This document shows positions 1 to 10,440 of a stretch of DNA of 64,000 nucleotides, one piece after another (the stretch's first letter is position 1; every line of letters begins with the position of its first letter). Origin of the DNA: Emydura subglobosa (lineage: Eukaryota; Chordata; Testudines; Chelidae). The stretch lies in assembly GCA_007922225.1 (NCBI GenBank), contig ML680046.1:730660-794659 (forward strand), in the 5' to 3' direction. The notes beneath the pieces are model-generated. The model searched no databases. It was not told the origin of the DNA and saw only the letters and a list, made by a program, of their open reading frames with translations. Made by a program: the position numbers and the translations under genes.

Positions 1-785
1 GGTCCAGCTGTAATGGCTCCTGCTTTAGTTCAAGATGTTTGGGATTCAGTCCCTGGTGGCAACCAAGTTGATGGCCGTTGAATAATTCTTAAACTTAACT
101 CTGGTTTTAAACACCTAGAATGGACTGCTGGTATAACAAAATATATTCACAGTTTGGCTTCTAAGAGCGTAACAAAATCACAATAATAACCCCTCTATTA
201 TGGAAGGCACAGCAAAACTTAGTTTGGCATAACTCCAACAATGAATCTTATAAATACCTTGGTGTATGAGAGGCCTACCAGCAAAATGGCAAAAAGAGGT
301 TACATAGGATTGCAAATAGAGAAAGCTCACAGTCTTTGCTGAGCTACTTCTTACCTACTGATAACTGACTAGAAAGGAAATGAAAGAAATATTTTTGACT
401 ATAGGATCAAAACTACATCATGTGACAAAAGAACCTGGAGTGAGCACCTCTGATATTCCCCAATGCACACACAATGTACAAGGAAGTCAATAATTAAATG
501 AGGGGAATCTCTGAGAATGGTTTATTTTTAAGCTAAATTAGCTGTGGAATATGAATGGGTTAACATAGGGAAGAAACCAGCACAGAATATGAAAGGTGCT
601 GTGACTCAGGACTGGATCATCTACACTGGAAACAGCTATGAAAGGGAACCGGATGGTCCTGTGGCTAAAGTGATGGACTTAGGATATGTGGACATAGTTC
701 TTGTCTCTACTCATAGTTTAATTTGTGCCAGGGCTTGCCTCTTCTGTCAGTGACATTTAGTAAGGCATTCAATTCTTCACTTGCC
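1..785. other. Unassigned gene-free sequence
   Basis: I recognise no gene or repeat family here. A 69-codon open frame at 544-753 begins with ATG but shows no domain, no splice context and no codon bias that I can support, so I treat it as chance. Confidence 0.5.
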
Positions 786-938
786 GGTGAGGCGTGACCT
801 TCCATGTACCAAGTGCGTGAGGTCACACTGTATGGAGAATGCCATTTTGTAGAACAAAATGGTGTCCTCCATGTGGCATGACCTCACACATACAGCATAT
901 GCGAGGTCATGCTGTGTGGAGGATGCCACTTTGTTCTA
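786..938. repeat. Palindromic repeat with three related units
   Basis: A unit of about 38 bases (TGAGGTCA ... TGGAGAATGCCATTTTGT) runs forward from 813, is followed after a 2-base loop by its imperfect inverted copy (853-889), and then recurs forward at 900-938. The first two units could form a long imperfect hairpin. This looks like a foldback-type non-autonomous DNA element with an extra half copy. I do not know a family name for it. Confidence 0.55.
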
Positions 939-1014
939 GGAATGATATTATCATTTTTGCTGGAGCCCCTACACCTCTTTCTTTACAAATTAAGCACGGG
1001 CTGTACAGTAAACT

Positions 1015-1150
1015 TCTTCTGTGACCTTAAGCAAATCACTTAATTTCTCTGTGCCTTGATTTCCCCATCTGTAAAATACATTTCTGACTTAATAGGGGTT
1101 GTGAGGCTAAATTCCCTCACTGAGCGTTTCAAAGCAGTGTAGCAGATTTA
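1015..1150 (+). repeat. MIR-type SINE fragment
   Basis: The central MIR block is readable: TGTGACCTTAAGCAAATCAC, then CTCTGTGCCTTGATTTCCCC, then ATCTGTAAAATA. The tRNA-like head is absent. This is an old, diverged copy in sense orientation. Confidence 0.7.
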
Positions 1151-1224
1151 GCCACATCTCTTCCATTAACTTCGGGGAGTATGAAGGTGATTGACATATT
1201 CTCTCTATCCCGACCTATTGATAG

Positions 1225-1460
1225 TTCATAAAAATGGTTGACAATTTTTCTTCAAAAAAAAAAATTTTTTTTTCCCAATGGAAAATGTCATATCTGCAAC
1301 ATCAAAATTTTCCATGAAAAAATTTCTAATTTTCTGATTTCTGTCAATCTTCTGTCAGAAAAATCAAAACAAAATATTTTATTTGGGCAGGGTCAACCCA
1401 GATCTAAACATTTCAGTTTGTTGAACCAAATCCAAGTATTTGTGTATCAGGTTAGTTTGC
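1225..1460. repeat. AT-rich hAT-like element fragment
   Basis: Runs of AAAATTTT, TGGAAAATGTC and CATCAAAATTTTCCATGAAA match the AT-rich family seen more completely at 9850-10161. Neither terminal TAGAGCTGGTCA is preserved here. A further piece with the same AAATCAAAATGAAATG wording reappears at about 1745-1780, after an unrelated GC-richer stretch, so the element may be interrupted. Confidence 0.5.
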
Positions 1461-1529
1461 TGTTGCAGTGCTTCAGTTGTAAGTCGGGTGCCTCATGCTC
1501 TAATTCTCCTTCGTGGGCTTGAGTTTCAG

Positions 1530-1640
1530 AGTAGACTACATCTCTCATGATGCAACATGGCCTGTCTTATGATTGATATGACACTGTGTTTTACTGAAGT
1601 CATGTGAAAACAGTCCACTATGGGAGATGTAGTCAGGCCG
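1530..1640. repeat. Foldback repeat with GACTACATCTC ends
   Basis: AGACTACATCTCTCATGATG at 1532 and CTATGGGAGATGTAGTC at about 1618-1634 are inverted relatives, giving a short palindromic element. The half-site resembles the ACTACA..TCCCA..ATGC motif bound by ZNF143/THAP11-type factors. That resemblance is from memory and does not show function here. Confidence 0.4.
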
Positions 1641-1927
1641 GGGAGCCCAGAAGGGAATGAGGGCACGTGGCACCTAAACTATGGTTCCCATGAGGCACTG
1701 CCGCAGTTCATGGGACAAGGAGAAAAGCAAAACACAGTTCAATTCAGTAAATCAAAATGAAATGTTTCCATTTAGGAATAGGGAGAGATGGTTAGAGAAC
1801 TTGCCCTGGTGGGAGACCAAGCGTCCAGTCTTCTTCCTCCAACTTTTGAAACTTATTTATCCAAAGTGGAACAGCTTCAACAGCAGAGACTGAGCAAGCC
1901 CCCTGTCAGAAAAATCTGATAGACCAA

Positions 1928-2056
1928 TGACTAGGGCACTCACCTGAGAGGTAGCAGAGCCTAGTTGAAATCTCATCACCTCCTCAGGTAGTGGCATGGG
2001 GGGAGGGAGGGATTGAACATGTGTCTCCTGCATCCCAGATGAGTACCATAACCATA
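1928..2056. repeat. Imperfect palindromic repeat, tRNA-like wording
   Basis: ACTAGGGCACTCACCTGAGA at 1930 and the inverse of the segment at 2011-2055 (GATTGAACATG ... CATCCCAGATGAGTACC) pair imperfectly over about 44 bases. The GTTCAA-like word recalls a Pol III B box, but no full tRNA head is present. The family is unidentified. Confidence 0.4.
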
Positions 2057-3605
2057 TAAAGGAGCTCTTTCTCCACTGACACCATTTTGTGCACACTTGT
2101 CTAAAGGGGCCCAATCCCATAGCTGAGGTCTTTGAACATGCTTACAGAATCAGGTCCCACAGGAGAGTGAGACAGAGGAATTCCTTTCTTTTTTTTTGGA
2201 CTCTGTCCATCAATAGGGGAGAGGCTCACTCTGGGATTTGGGCACGCCTAGCACAGGGCTGCAGTGCACATGCTCAGAGGCAGAACACAGACACCTAGGG
2301 AACGTTTACTGCAAAAATGTTGGCACCGGTGAGTTTAGGCACCCTTGCTGAACAGGAGTATTGTAAATCCCAGCAGGGCCTGACTCTGGGATTTAGGAGC
2401 CTAAAGTGGCAGTTAGATGACTTAATCCTTTTGTGAACCTAGCCTGAAGTGATTTAAGGAAATTCCAGTACTGAGGGGTTTTCCAAATGGCTCTTCTTAG
2501 GTTAGCCATTAGGGAAAGGAATCAGAGGCAAAATTCTGACGGGTGAGCTGATTATTGAATTGTGGGTTTTGGAAAGCAAATATCTTAGCACCCTAGGGAC
2601 ACTTGACAATGAACTGGCCTTGAACATGTGAGAAAAATCTTATTCAACAGAAAAAGGCAAGCTACAAAACACTACCAGGCAAGAATTTACAAATAGGACA
2701 TATTCGTTTAGCCACACACAAAAAAGGTCTTATCAACATCTTGGCACAAAGATAGCTGAGCAGAGAGCAACAACTGTCTCCAAATCCCAAAATATTGAAG
2801 GAGGAACATTAGTAGGCACGTTATGTCATCTCTGCCGATGGGAACTTGAATCAGTCAGACATGTCATTTCTATCTCGTCTGCATTTGTCAAGTCAGCTTT
2901 CTCTGGCTAACGAGTCTGAGAGTTAAAACTTGATTACGACATTTTGAAAAATGGAGGGAACTGGATCTTGAACCCCACTAGCACAGACACTGCAATGGCC
3001 TAAGGAATTTCCTTTCCTTGTAAATACCACTGAAAATGATACAATTTACAGCAGGTACAGATGCAACTTAACTCCTGGTATTACTGGGACTGGTCCAAAG
3101 ACCTCTGAAGATGCTGAATCAGACCCTATGTTTTTAAATATGAAATTGCAACACCATTCTGATAATTGTTGTGCTGACCTCAGTTTTTTTTTGCAGTAGC
3201 TAATACAAACCCTCCTAACGTGTAATATGGGGAAAATCCTGTCCCTTTTCCATGGCTGTAGAGGACTGTGGGCTTGTGGTTTATACCTGATGCCCAGTGG
3301 AACCAGGATTTGGGAGCTTGTATACAGTGTGTGGGAATAGGATCAGGGCCCTGGAATGTCGGACACTTTAAACAATTTATTTATAAACTACAAGAAATAA
3401 ATAAATGCCTTGTTTTAAGAATCAAAATCTAAGCATTACTCTTCTCAGACCAGCTAGTGTAAAACGTGTCATCACATTATTCTGCAGAAGACACCATTAG
3501 ATATAACCTACTTCTTTTTTTCATGTAGCTTAACATAATTTTTACATCACAGTGGCAAGTCACAGATAGCTCTCTGTTAACTCAGTAAAGTCTCCAGGGT
3601 AGATC
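2057..3605. other. Unassigned gene-free sequence
   Basis: I see no gene, LINE or SINE here. Segments around 2220-2440 (for example GGGATTTAGGAGCCTAAAGT) are worded like old dispersed repeats, but I cannot place them in a family. Confidence 0.4.
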
Positions 3606-3610
3606 ATCAG

Positions 3611-3668
3611 TTGGTTTAAATTGTCATCGCTCTATTGAAGTCAATGGAGCTATGACAATTTATACCAT
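3611..3668. repeat. Short palindromic element with TCAATGG core
   Basis: GGTTTAAATTGTCAT at 3613-3627 is the inverse of ATGACAATTTATACC at 3652-3666 with one mismatch. The centre reads TTGAAGTCAATGGAGC. This is one of many very short palindromes with a similar centre in this window. Confidence 0.65.
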
Positions 3669-4440
3669 CTTCCCCCATATTTCTACCCCTGAATTTTCCT
3701 TACCACTAAAGTGGCAGCGGCAGTAAAATACAGAACACCTTTAAATGTCTTACACAATCCTTCTATTTTTATTGGGACAGGTTTCCTCTCTGCTTCTCTC
3801 TTTCATCCTATAAATGCATTTATATGCATTTTAGATTGTTGAAATGTTACCTCTGTTATTGCAGTAAAGTGCTGAATGGGGAAAATATACTGACTTTAAT
3901 ACAGATTACATTGATTTACTCAAATTCACAGTAAAGCCATTTAAAACTTTACAGCGATTTCTTTTTTAACGTCAATGCACCTTTTCCTATCCAGACTTAA
4001 TATAGACCTCACAATGCCAGCAGAAACAACATTAATTTTGTCCCTGCTTCCTACCATACCAAATGGAGGAAGAAGCGAGGGGAAAGCCAACAAGATACCA
4101 AAGCACACACTATGGATATTACTGTGTGCGCTGCTCAGCATCTGAATGAATTATTCCATTTTCAATTATAGTCTGGAATAATGAAATATCTAGTGAGTCT
4201 GTAATGAACATCTGGGATGGAATTGCCTTCTGGGGACTCCAGTAAACACTAGGAATAGATATTTCTCACGATGTCAGGAGGGAAGAGAAACCGGGTGGAA
4301 AGGCAATATGATACATTAAGCGTCATGTTTAACCAAAGGTAACAGAACGGATGGTAACATGAAGAGGTATAAATGAGTTACGGCATGCTGCATCATATTC
4401 CTGCATTGCTTATGATGTAAGGGGGCAGGGCTCATCAGTC
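3669..4440. other. Unassigned gene-free sequence
   Basis: No repeat family or coding signal recognised. A minus-strand open frame of 66 codons at 3941-4141 has no recognisable content. Confidence 0.4.
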
Positions 4441-4529
4441 GGGGGTTCACTGTCTTCTGTTCCTAAAAGCTCATGCTTCAGGGTTTCAGCCAGCCACTGC
4501 TGAGGTCAAGAAAAGATTCCCTTCCCAAC

Positions 4530-5012
4530 CCATCCCACCTTTCATGCATTTTTTTAATCTTCCTCTGCAGGGTCAGGGATGGCTACAGTTTGAGATGGGA
4601 CAGGGCGGTACGGAACATTTTCTCTCTCAGGTGGTTGGTTTTCACTCACATGTTCAGGGTCTAACTCATCGCCATATGTGGGGTGGAGAAGGAATTTTCC
4701 CACCAGGTCGGATTTGCAATGACTTCAGTGGTTTTTCAACTTCCTCTGCAGCATGTGGGTGCAGGTCACTTGCCAGTATTATCGGTATACTTCACTTAAT
4801 CATTTCCCCGCCATTGTAGGGATTCAGGCTTTGGTGCACCTTGGTCCCTCCTATTCTCTTCCTGTGGCCCATAATCATTTAATCTCATGCGGGCTGTGAT
4901 ACGTTAGTCTCGTTTCATTTGTTGGGTCTGGTGTGCAGGTTCTGGGTAGCAATGGATACACAGAGGTCAGACTAGATGATCTGGTGGTCCTTTCTTGCCT
5001 TACACTCTAACA
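4530..5012 (+). mobile_element. CR1-like LINE 3' tail relic
   Basis: The end reads GGTCAGACTAGATGATCTGG then TGGTCCTTTCTTGCCTTA, the wording of CR1-group LINE 3' untranslated tails in sauropsids. The stretch before it (TTCCTCTGCAGCATGTGGG, GGTCACTTGCCAGTATTATC) also matches such tails as I remember them. No reverse transcriptase sequence is present, so only the tail was inserted or survived. The start is approximate. Confidence 0.6.
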
Positions 5013-5264
5013 CACCTTCATGGACTGCAGCTGCCCCTTCGACTTCAGCCATCCCGAAGCCATAGGCTATGCTGCCATCCAGATCAGCACCAATCCATCA
5101 GCAGGCAACCTAGCATGCCAGACGCCTTCATCAACAGCTAATTGACTCTTCCACCATTTGTTCCAATTCACTTGCTCTACTGCCAATGTTCAGCTTTACA
5201 TGCCTGCCCTGACTCACCGTCTTCTCGGATTCCTTCCTCCTTATTCGTACCTCTGAGGCCGTGC

Positions 5265-5452
5265 CTTCATTAGGAAAACAAAAATGTGTTCTTACCATGT
5301 GTTAGCTAACAGGGTAACTAATGCTCTCCCCTAGTGTTTACTGTGACCTGCTAACATATGTGAAAACAACTGCTTTGTCTTCACTAGGATTGGCTATGTG
5401 TTAGTTACTATGGGTTAGCTGACAAGCATACACCTTTTTTCTCAGTGTGGAT
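5265..5452. repeat. Candidate foldback element with AGTTAC..GTTAGC arms
   Basis: The words ATGTGTTAGCTAACAGGGTAA near 5298 and TTAGTTACTATGGGTTAGCT near 5400 are inverted relatives, and the outer parts (AAAATGTGTT / ACACCTTTTTTC) also roughly pair. This suggests a diverged non-autonomous DNA element. No target duplication could be read. Confidence 0.4.
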
Positions 5453-5740
5453 GCACCATTTCCCTTCTTCCTTCTCTTTCTCATTCTTATCCCCAACTCC
5501 TACACTGGGGAGTGAGAGAGTGTGTAGAGCCCTTTACTTCCTAGCATGGAAGTATGGGCTATTTCCATTTGGGTATAATATGGGATGGACACCAGCCTTA
5601 GCTGGGTCACCACTAAATCTCCCATATAGGAGGGTGTGGAATGGGGATAGGGGAAGGGCTGGAGCCTTGGCTCTGCTTCCCCAGGGTGTCAGCCAGTTTA
5701 GAAGATGAGTTATTTTGTGCCAGACAAAGGGTTTCTTGAG
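5453..5740. other. Unassigned sequence
   Basis: No recognisable gene or repeat. The 87-codon open frame at 5445-5708 has no family resemblance that I can see. Confidence 0.4.
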
Positions 5741-5744
5741 TAAA

Positions 5745-6110
5745 GATAGGCCAAACTATGCGGTTGAAGAGTAAATTTGCCAAAAAATGCAATTTTGGGC
5801 AACAAACTATTCACAAACTCAGGTCAAATTTGGCAAATAGTTTCAGCCAAATAAAAGACGACAACAACAACAAAAATCAAATATAAAGAGTCAAAACGGT
5901 TTGTTTTGATGTTTTGTTTCTAAATAAACCATTTTGTTTCAAAATGTCATTTTGAAACTCGCCATTTAGTTCAACCCAAATGAATTTTCTTCATTTTTTC
6001 ACTGTGGCAAGGAAAGACAAAAGAAAAAGAAAAATCCACTTTCATTTGAAATTACTATTATTTCTTTTCATTTGTCGGTTCAGCCACTGAATCAAATAGC
6101 CAGTTACTCG
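5745..6110. repeat. AT-rich hAT-like element, diverged
   Basis: This stretch is made of the family's characteristic words (CAAAACGGTTTGTTTTGATG, AAACCATTTTGTTTCAAAAT, CATTTTGAAACTCGCC). Both ends are too decayed to show the TAGAGCTGGTCA termini. The poly-A-like interior was probably expanded by slippage. Confidence 0.5.
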
Positions 6111-6204
6111 CTCAGCTCTGTCTCTGGGTCACAGTCTGGTTCCCATTGTTCTTCTGGGAAGCTGAGATCATTGCTGCACAATTTATCCTAAATTAAGGTA
6201 CTAC

Positions 6205-6430
6205 TCAGCATGGGTAGGAATGACAGAATCTGGCCCATTGACTCCAATGGGATCAACTACTCTTATGAGTAAGTGCTCTCCCCACGTGAATAAGTGTCCT
6301 ATAACAGGTCCCTTGGGGCAGATTGTGATAGCCTGACTCACACTGAGTAGCATCATATTCACATAATAGTCCCCTTGGCTTCAATGGGATCACTTGTGGA
6401 ACACGGTGCTACTAACTAGTGTGATTAGGA
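6205..6430. repeat. Two short palindromic elements with CAATGGGATCA wording
   Basis: GAATCTGGCCCATTGACTCC leads into an AATGGGATCAACTACTC block. A second related unit (TGGCTTCAATGGGATCACTT) follows at about 6378. Both belong to the class of short foldback repeats centred on an ATTGACTTCAATGGG-like word. Confidence 0.5.
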
Positions 6431-6451
6431 ATAAGATGACCCTTTGTTCTT

Positions 6452-6726
6452 AGGCCTGGTCTACCTCTAAAATTTAGGTTAACCCAGCACCATCACAGAG
6501 GGATGTGTAAAAGCCTAAAATAAGTAGTTAGGTTGATCTAAGCTCTTGTATAGACACCACTAGTTTGAAAAAAGAACTATTACATTAACCTAGCTACCAC
6601 CTCTTGAGAAGGGTGACTTGACTACAGTGCTGGGAAAAAAACATTGTTACTCTAACAAGTGACTATACTACAATGGTGCAATGCTGTAGCTGTACCATTG
6701 TACTGTCTGTAGTGTAGACATAGCCT
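6452..6726. mobile_element. Non-autonomous DNA element with GGTCTAC ends
   Basis: The left end AGGCCTGGTCTACCTCTA and the right end AGTGTAGACATAGCCT are inverted relatives (GGTCTACACT-type termini). The interior (GTTAGGTTGATCTAAGC, ACCTAGCTACCACCTCTTGA) matches a common sauropsid non-coding element as I remember it. It has no coding capacity, and I could not read a clear target duplication. Relatives lie at 46385-46565 and 54905-55112. Confidence 0.65.
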
Positions 6727-6734
6727 CAGTTTCA

Positions 6735-7795
6735 CTGGGAGGTTGTCCAAGGACTATAGGATTGGGCACAAATTGCTTGGCATGATGTATTAAACAGCTG
6801 GAAAATCCAAACATGATAGCCTTGGAGAATACTGCAATTTACAAATAAATCTTTTTAAAAGCACAATGCATGATAACCTTTTAGGGAAACCCCACTCAAA
6901 AAACCCCTCCTTATAATTTCATGATCAAAATCAGATTTTATGCATAAATAGCAAAGTGCACTAATGTAATATACGGTTCACTGAGAGACAGTTTAATTTA
7001 TCACATTATTTATGTAACTAAAACAGGAGTCGGGGAGGAAGGGTGGTTTAATTGAAAAAAGATAGTGTTATTTGTTTGCATAGGTATTTTACATCCTTGT
7101 AAATTTGTCAAATGAAGAAAACGTTTGCAATGCTATAATTGGAGGATCTAATTAATTCTTTTTTTAACTCCTTGCAAATATATAAAAGTTGTTTGTTTAT
7201 TCATGCCTGGAAATTAAGCAATTTTCTTCTTTGCACAAGGTAAGAAGTGCAACAAAGTTAACTCTTGTTGTCAGAATTTCTATAGGGGGAATCATACATC
7301 TGCTGCTATAATTGTACCATAAAATAACACATTTTTTATTCTAATTCTAAAAGAAAATCTTATCTGCAAACCATATGTTTCATGATAGCTTTATGCAAAT
7401 TGTTATTTTTTTTTACAGTATTCAGAGATACCTATTTTCCTTGACAGAAAAAGACAAAACGGTGTGATACTCTGCTCATCAATTTCATCTTACATATTAA
7501 AAAGCTTTATTGACTGATAATAGGCTGCATGAACTTTAGTGAGATAAAGGTGACCTTTCAGCTTCATTATTGTTCAATTTATTTTACTTCGCTTGCCCTA
7601 TTACTATTCTCTGTATACTAATCACTCTGACATTACCTTGCAGACTTGTTCTTTAATTATTTTCAGATGTACTAACAAAATGAAATTAGCAACTTTTTTT
7701 TTTAATCTCTGTTGGAGATGTTAAAAAATTCTTACGGGTCTTGGTAATGAAAGGTGCTGAGTGAGTTATTTGACAGTGTGGAGGATACTGTATTA
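6735..7795. other. Repeat-poor AT-rich block, candidate conserved non-coding
   Basis: About 1 kb without a recognisable repeat, which is unusual for this window. It holds homeodomain-like words (TAATTA; CTAATTAATTC near 7149) and simple-sequence-free text such as CTTGCAAATATATAAAAGTT. No coding frame is supported. That it may be a conserved regulatory element is inference from texture only. Confidence 0.3.
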
Positions 7796-7925
7796 GGGCC
7801 CGATCATGCAAAAATACAAGTGAACAAGTAAGTTGAAGGAAGCATGTGAGATGAACTCATTGGGATTAGTCAGCTGTGTAAAGGGATTCACATGAGTAAA
7901 CATTTCAGCATCTGGGCTTAATGCA
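7796..7925. repeat. Short palindromic element
   Basis: GGGCCCGATCATGCAAAAAT at 7796, a CTCATTGGGATTAGTC centre and a TTCACATGAGTAAACATTTC right side match the short foldback class centred on CATTGGGA words. The copy is diverged. Confidence 0.4.
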
Positions 7926-8069
7926 GGGCTAAATGGGGACAGCTCTTACTCATTTGCAAAGGGTTTTAATGTTTCCTAAACTCCCTTATTTGGATGTGCT
8001 AACATTGTGACTGACTGTGATGGGGAAAGCATGAGGAGCCCTAGTAAAGACTGATACATAAATTGACTA

Positions 8070-8366
8070 AGCCCTGGTCCAGACGCACCTGGCGATTCAG
8101 CGGCAGTCGACGGGAGTTACGCAAACTACGCAGAGTAACTTGCATAACTCCTGTCGACTGCTTTGTTTCCCTTCTGTGCACTGTCTTCATTGCACTGCGC
8201 CGACGGGAACTGCGTTCCTGTTGACACAGTGCTACGCTACTTGACGGGGTGGTTTTACTCAGTTGACTTCCTGATCGATTAAGCAGGTCTACACTGACCC
8301 CTCAATCGATCTGGAAAGATCGATCTGGCAGCGGCGAATTTGCCGCCATCATTATAGTCCTGGCCT
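8070..8366. mobile_element. CpG-rich hairpin element, copy 1
   Basis: Non-coding element with CpG-rich text (GTCGACGGGAGTTACGCAA, CGACGGGAACTGCG, GATCGATCTGGCAGCGGCGA). Its left end (GCCCTGGTCCAGAC) and right end (TAGTCCTGGCC) are inverted relatives. Inside, 8103-8124 and 8140-8161 form a 22-bp stem with 20 matched positions and a 15-base loop. TAA on both sides could be a 3-bp target duplication, but copy 2 does not repeat this. Further copies lie at 22563-22860 (inverted) and 30585-30872. Confidence 0.75.
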
Positions 8367-8374
8367 AATTAGCT

Positions 8375-8860
8375 GAAACAGCAATAGCAAATCCTGTTCC
8401 ACTTCTCTTTCTCCCTTTCCTTCCTTCCCATTGCATGTACCTATCACACTTTTTCTCTTCCTCCATTTCTCCTTCTGTGTATTCTGCCAGTCACCAGAAT
8501 ATTCCCTCTGATGTTACAGCCTGAGCTTTGCAAGTGGCAGAAGCTTTCCACGTTGCCTAAGCAAGTGTTATAAAACAATCTAAAGTAATGTTGGGGAGGA
8601 AGGAAACATGGTGTTTAATATGCATTTAAACAAATGTAGAAGCTGAAAGATCCTGCAGTGACCAGAATGTGACGGGAGTCATGACAGCTATTTGAAAGTG
8701 GGACTATTAATAACTGCATAACCTTCAGTACAGATAATAGTATATTCCACTCTAGACGCTCTTCACACTTTGGGTGGGATATGTTTGCCAAAGATAGAAC
8801 AAACTGCATGGATGTAATATATTTAAATGTTTGCAAGGCATTTGAGTTAGTACTACATGG
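8375..8860. other. Unassigned sequence
   Basis: No gene or repeat recognised. It includes pyrimidine-rich text at 8400-8480 (CTTTCTCCCTTTCCTTCCTT). Confidence 0.4.
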
Positions 8861-9139
8861 CAATCTGATTAAAAATTAGCACTATTCAATGTCTATAGAG
8901 CACACATTGAAGGGATAAGAACTGGCTAAAAGACCGGTATCAAAAGGTAATGATCAACTCGGAATCATCATCAAATAGGGGTGTTTTTAGTGAGATTTTA
9001 CAGCAATCAGCATTAGGCCTGATGCTATTCAACATTTTCATCAAAGATCTTGATGTAAATATAGAATCACTGCTGACAAAAATTGTTAATGACACAGGTT
9101 GATGAAGTTGTAAATAATTATGAGGACAGGGCAGTCATA

Positions 9140-9332
9140 AAGAGAACATAGGAACATAAAAATGGCCATACTGGGTCAGACCAATGGTCCCTCTAGCCCA
9201 GTAACCAGTCTTCCAACAGTGGCTAATGTCAGGTGCTTCAGAGGGAATGAACAGAACAGGTAATCATGAAGTGATCCATCCCCTGTCGCCCATTTCCAGC
9301 TTCTGGCACACAGAGGCCAGGGATACTTCAGA
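9140..9332 (+). repeat. Dispersed sauropsid repeat inside CR1
   Basis: The text GAACATAAAAATGGCCATAC, TGGGTCAGACCAATGGTCCC, TCTAGCCCAGTAACCAGTCT and GAGGGAATGAACAGAACAGG is a widespread sauropsid interspersed repeat that I recognise by wording but cannot name securely. It splits the CR1 relic, so it is probably the younger of the two. A more diverged relative lies at 56446-56750. Confidence 0.7.
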
Positions 9333-9849
9333 GCAATCTGGCTCATTTGGTAAACTAGATCAATTCAAACAAAAGTGTGTTTTAATACAGATAAAGACAA
9401 AGTTATATATCTAGGAACAAGTAATGCAAATCATAGCAACACAATATGGGACTATATTCTGGAAAGCAGTGACTCTGAAAAGGATTTAGGGATCAAAGTG
9501 AACAAATAACTCAAAATGAGCTCCCATGCAATATCACGTGCAATACGATGGCCAAAAAGGCTAGTGTGATTCTCAAATGTATAAAGGGGGGAGCAGAGAA
9601 TGGGAGTAAGGAAGTGATTTTACCTCTATATACATTATTGGTAAGATAGATACTAGAATAGTATGTCCAGTTCTGGTGTACAAAAAGGATGTTAAAAAAT
9701 TGGCGAGGGTACAGAAAAAAGCCACAGAAATGATGCAAGGAATGAGAGAAAATGCCTTAACGTAAAAGGCTTAAAGAACCCAATATCTGTGGTTATCAAC
9801 AAGAAAATCAAGAAATGCCTTGATTACAAGTATATAAGTACCTGCATAG

Positions 9850-10161
9850 TAGAGCTGGTCAGGAACTAAAATTTCTGTTCTGTGGAAAATGTCAAAATTT
9901 TGAGAAGAAAAATTGAATTGGACCAAAAAGCTGAAATTTTAAAATTTCCTACAAAATGAAAATAAAAAAAGAAAGATTTACAACCATCAAAATGTTTCAT
10001 CTTTATTTTGTTTCAATTCATTTTGTTTCAACTTTTATATAGTATTTAAAAGTCTAAATGGAATGAATCAAAATGATAAAGTGAAAATATTTTGTTTCGA
10101 CTTAAAGAAAACTGCATTTTGCGGGAAAGTTGTTCCACTGAAAAAATTTTGACCAGCTTTA
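9850..10161. mobile_element. AT-rich hAT-like element with target duplication
   Basis: The termini TAGAGCTGGTCA (9850) and TGACCAGCTTTA (ends 10161) are inverted copies with one mismatch. Flanks CTGCATAG (9842-9849) and CTTCATAG (10162-10169) match at 7 of 8 bases, an 8-bp target duplication of hAT type. The CR1 text continues across the site, which confirms insertion into the LINE. It has no coding capacity. This is the best-preserved copy of the family in the window. Confidence 0.8.
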
Positions 10162-10440
10162 CTTCATAGAGAGAAATTACCAAAAACTAAATGGCTCTTT
10201 AATCTGGTAGAGAAAAGCCTAACAAGACTGAATGGCTGGAAGCTGAAGCCAGAGGTTGACTAACCATTGGAACAAAATACCATGGGAAATGGTGGATTCT
10301 CCATCTCTTGATGGCTTCAAATCAAGACTAAATGCATTTCTGGAAGACATGTTTTATTCAAACACAAGTTATGGTTTACTCACACACAAGTGATTGGGCT
10401 CTGTATGTTGGGTTACTGCATGAAATGTAATGGCCTATAG

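Larger units (their letters stand above)
8870..10440 (+). mobile_element. CR1 LINE relic, sense, interrupted twice
   Basis: Decayed 3' half of a CR1 element. Recognisable blocks are the reverse transcriptase stretch ATTCAACATTTTCATCAAAG (9029), then AAGTTATATATCTAGGAAC (9401), GTCCAGTTCTGGTGTACAAA (9665), AAATGGTGGATTCTCCATC (10288) and the 3' region up to about 10440. Many stops and shifts make it non-functional. It is interrupted by a short dispersed repeat at 9140-9332 and by an AT-rich element at 9850-10161. At 10440 it abuts an antisense CR1. Confidence 0.8.

Noticed and set aside
1532..1634. ZNF143/THAP11-type binding sites
   Set aside because: The motif resemblance lies in a worn repeat and is recalled from memory. 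There is no sign of a promoter.
8067..8369. TAA target duplication implying a Harbinger-type element
   Set aside because: TAA flanks copy 1, but copies 2 and 3 show nothing similar, so class assignment would be a guess.
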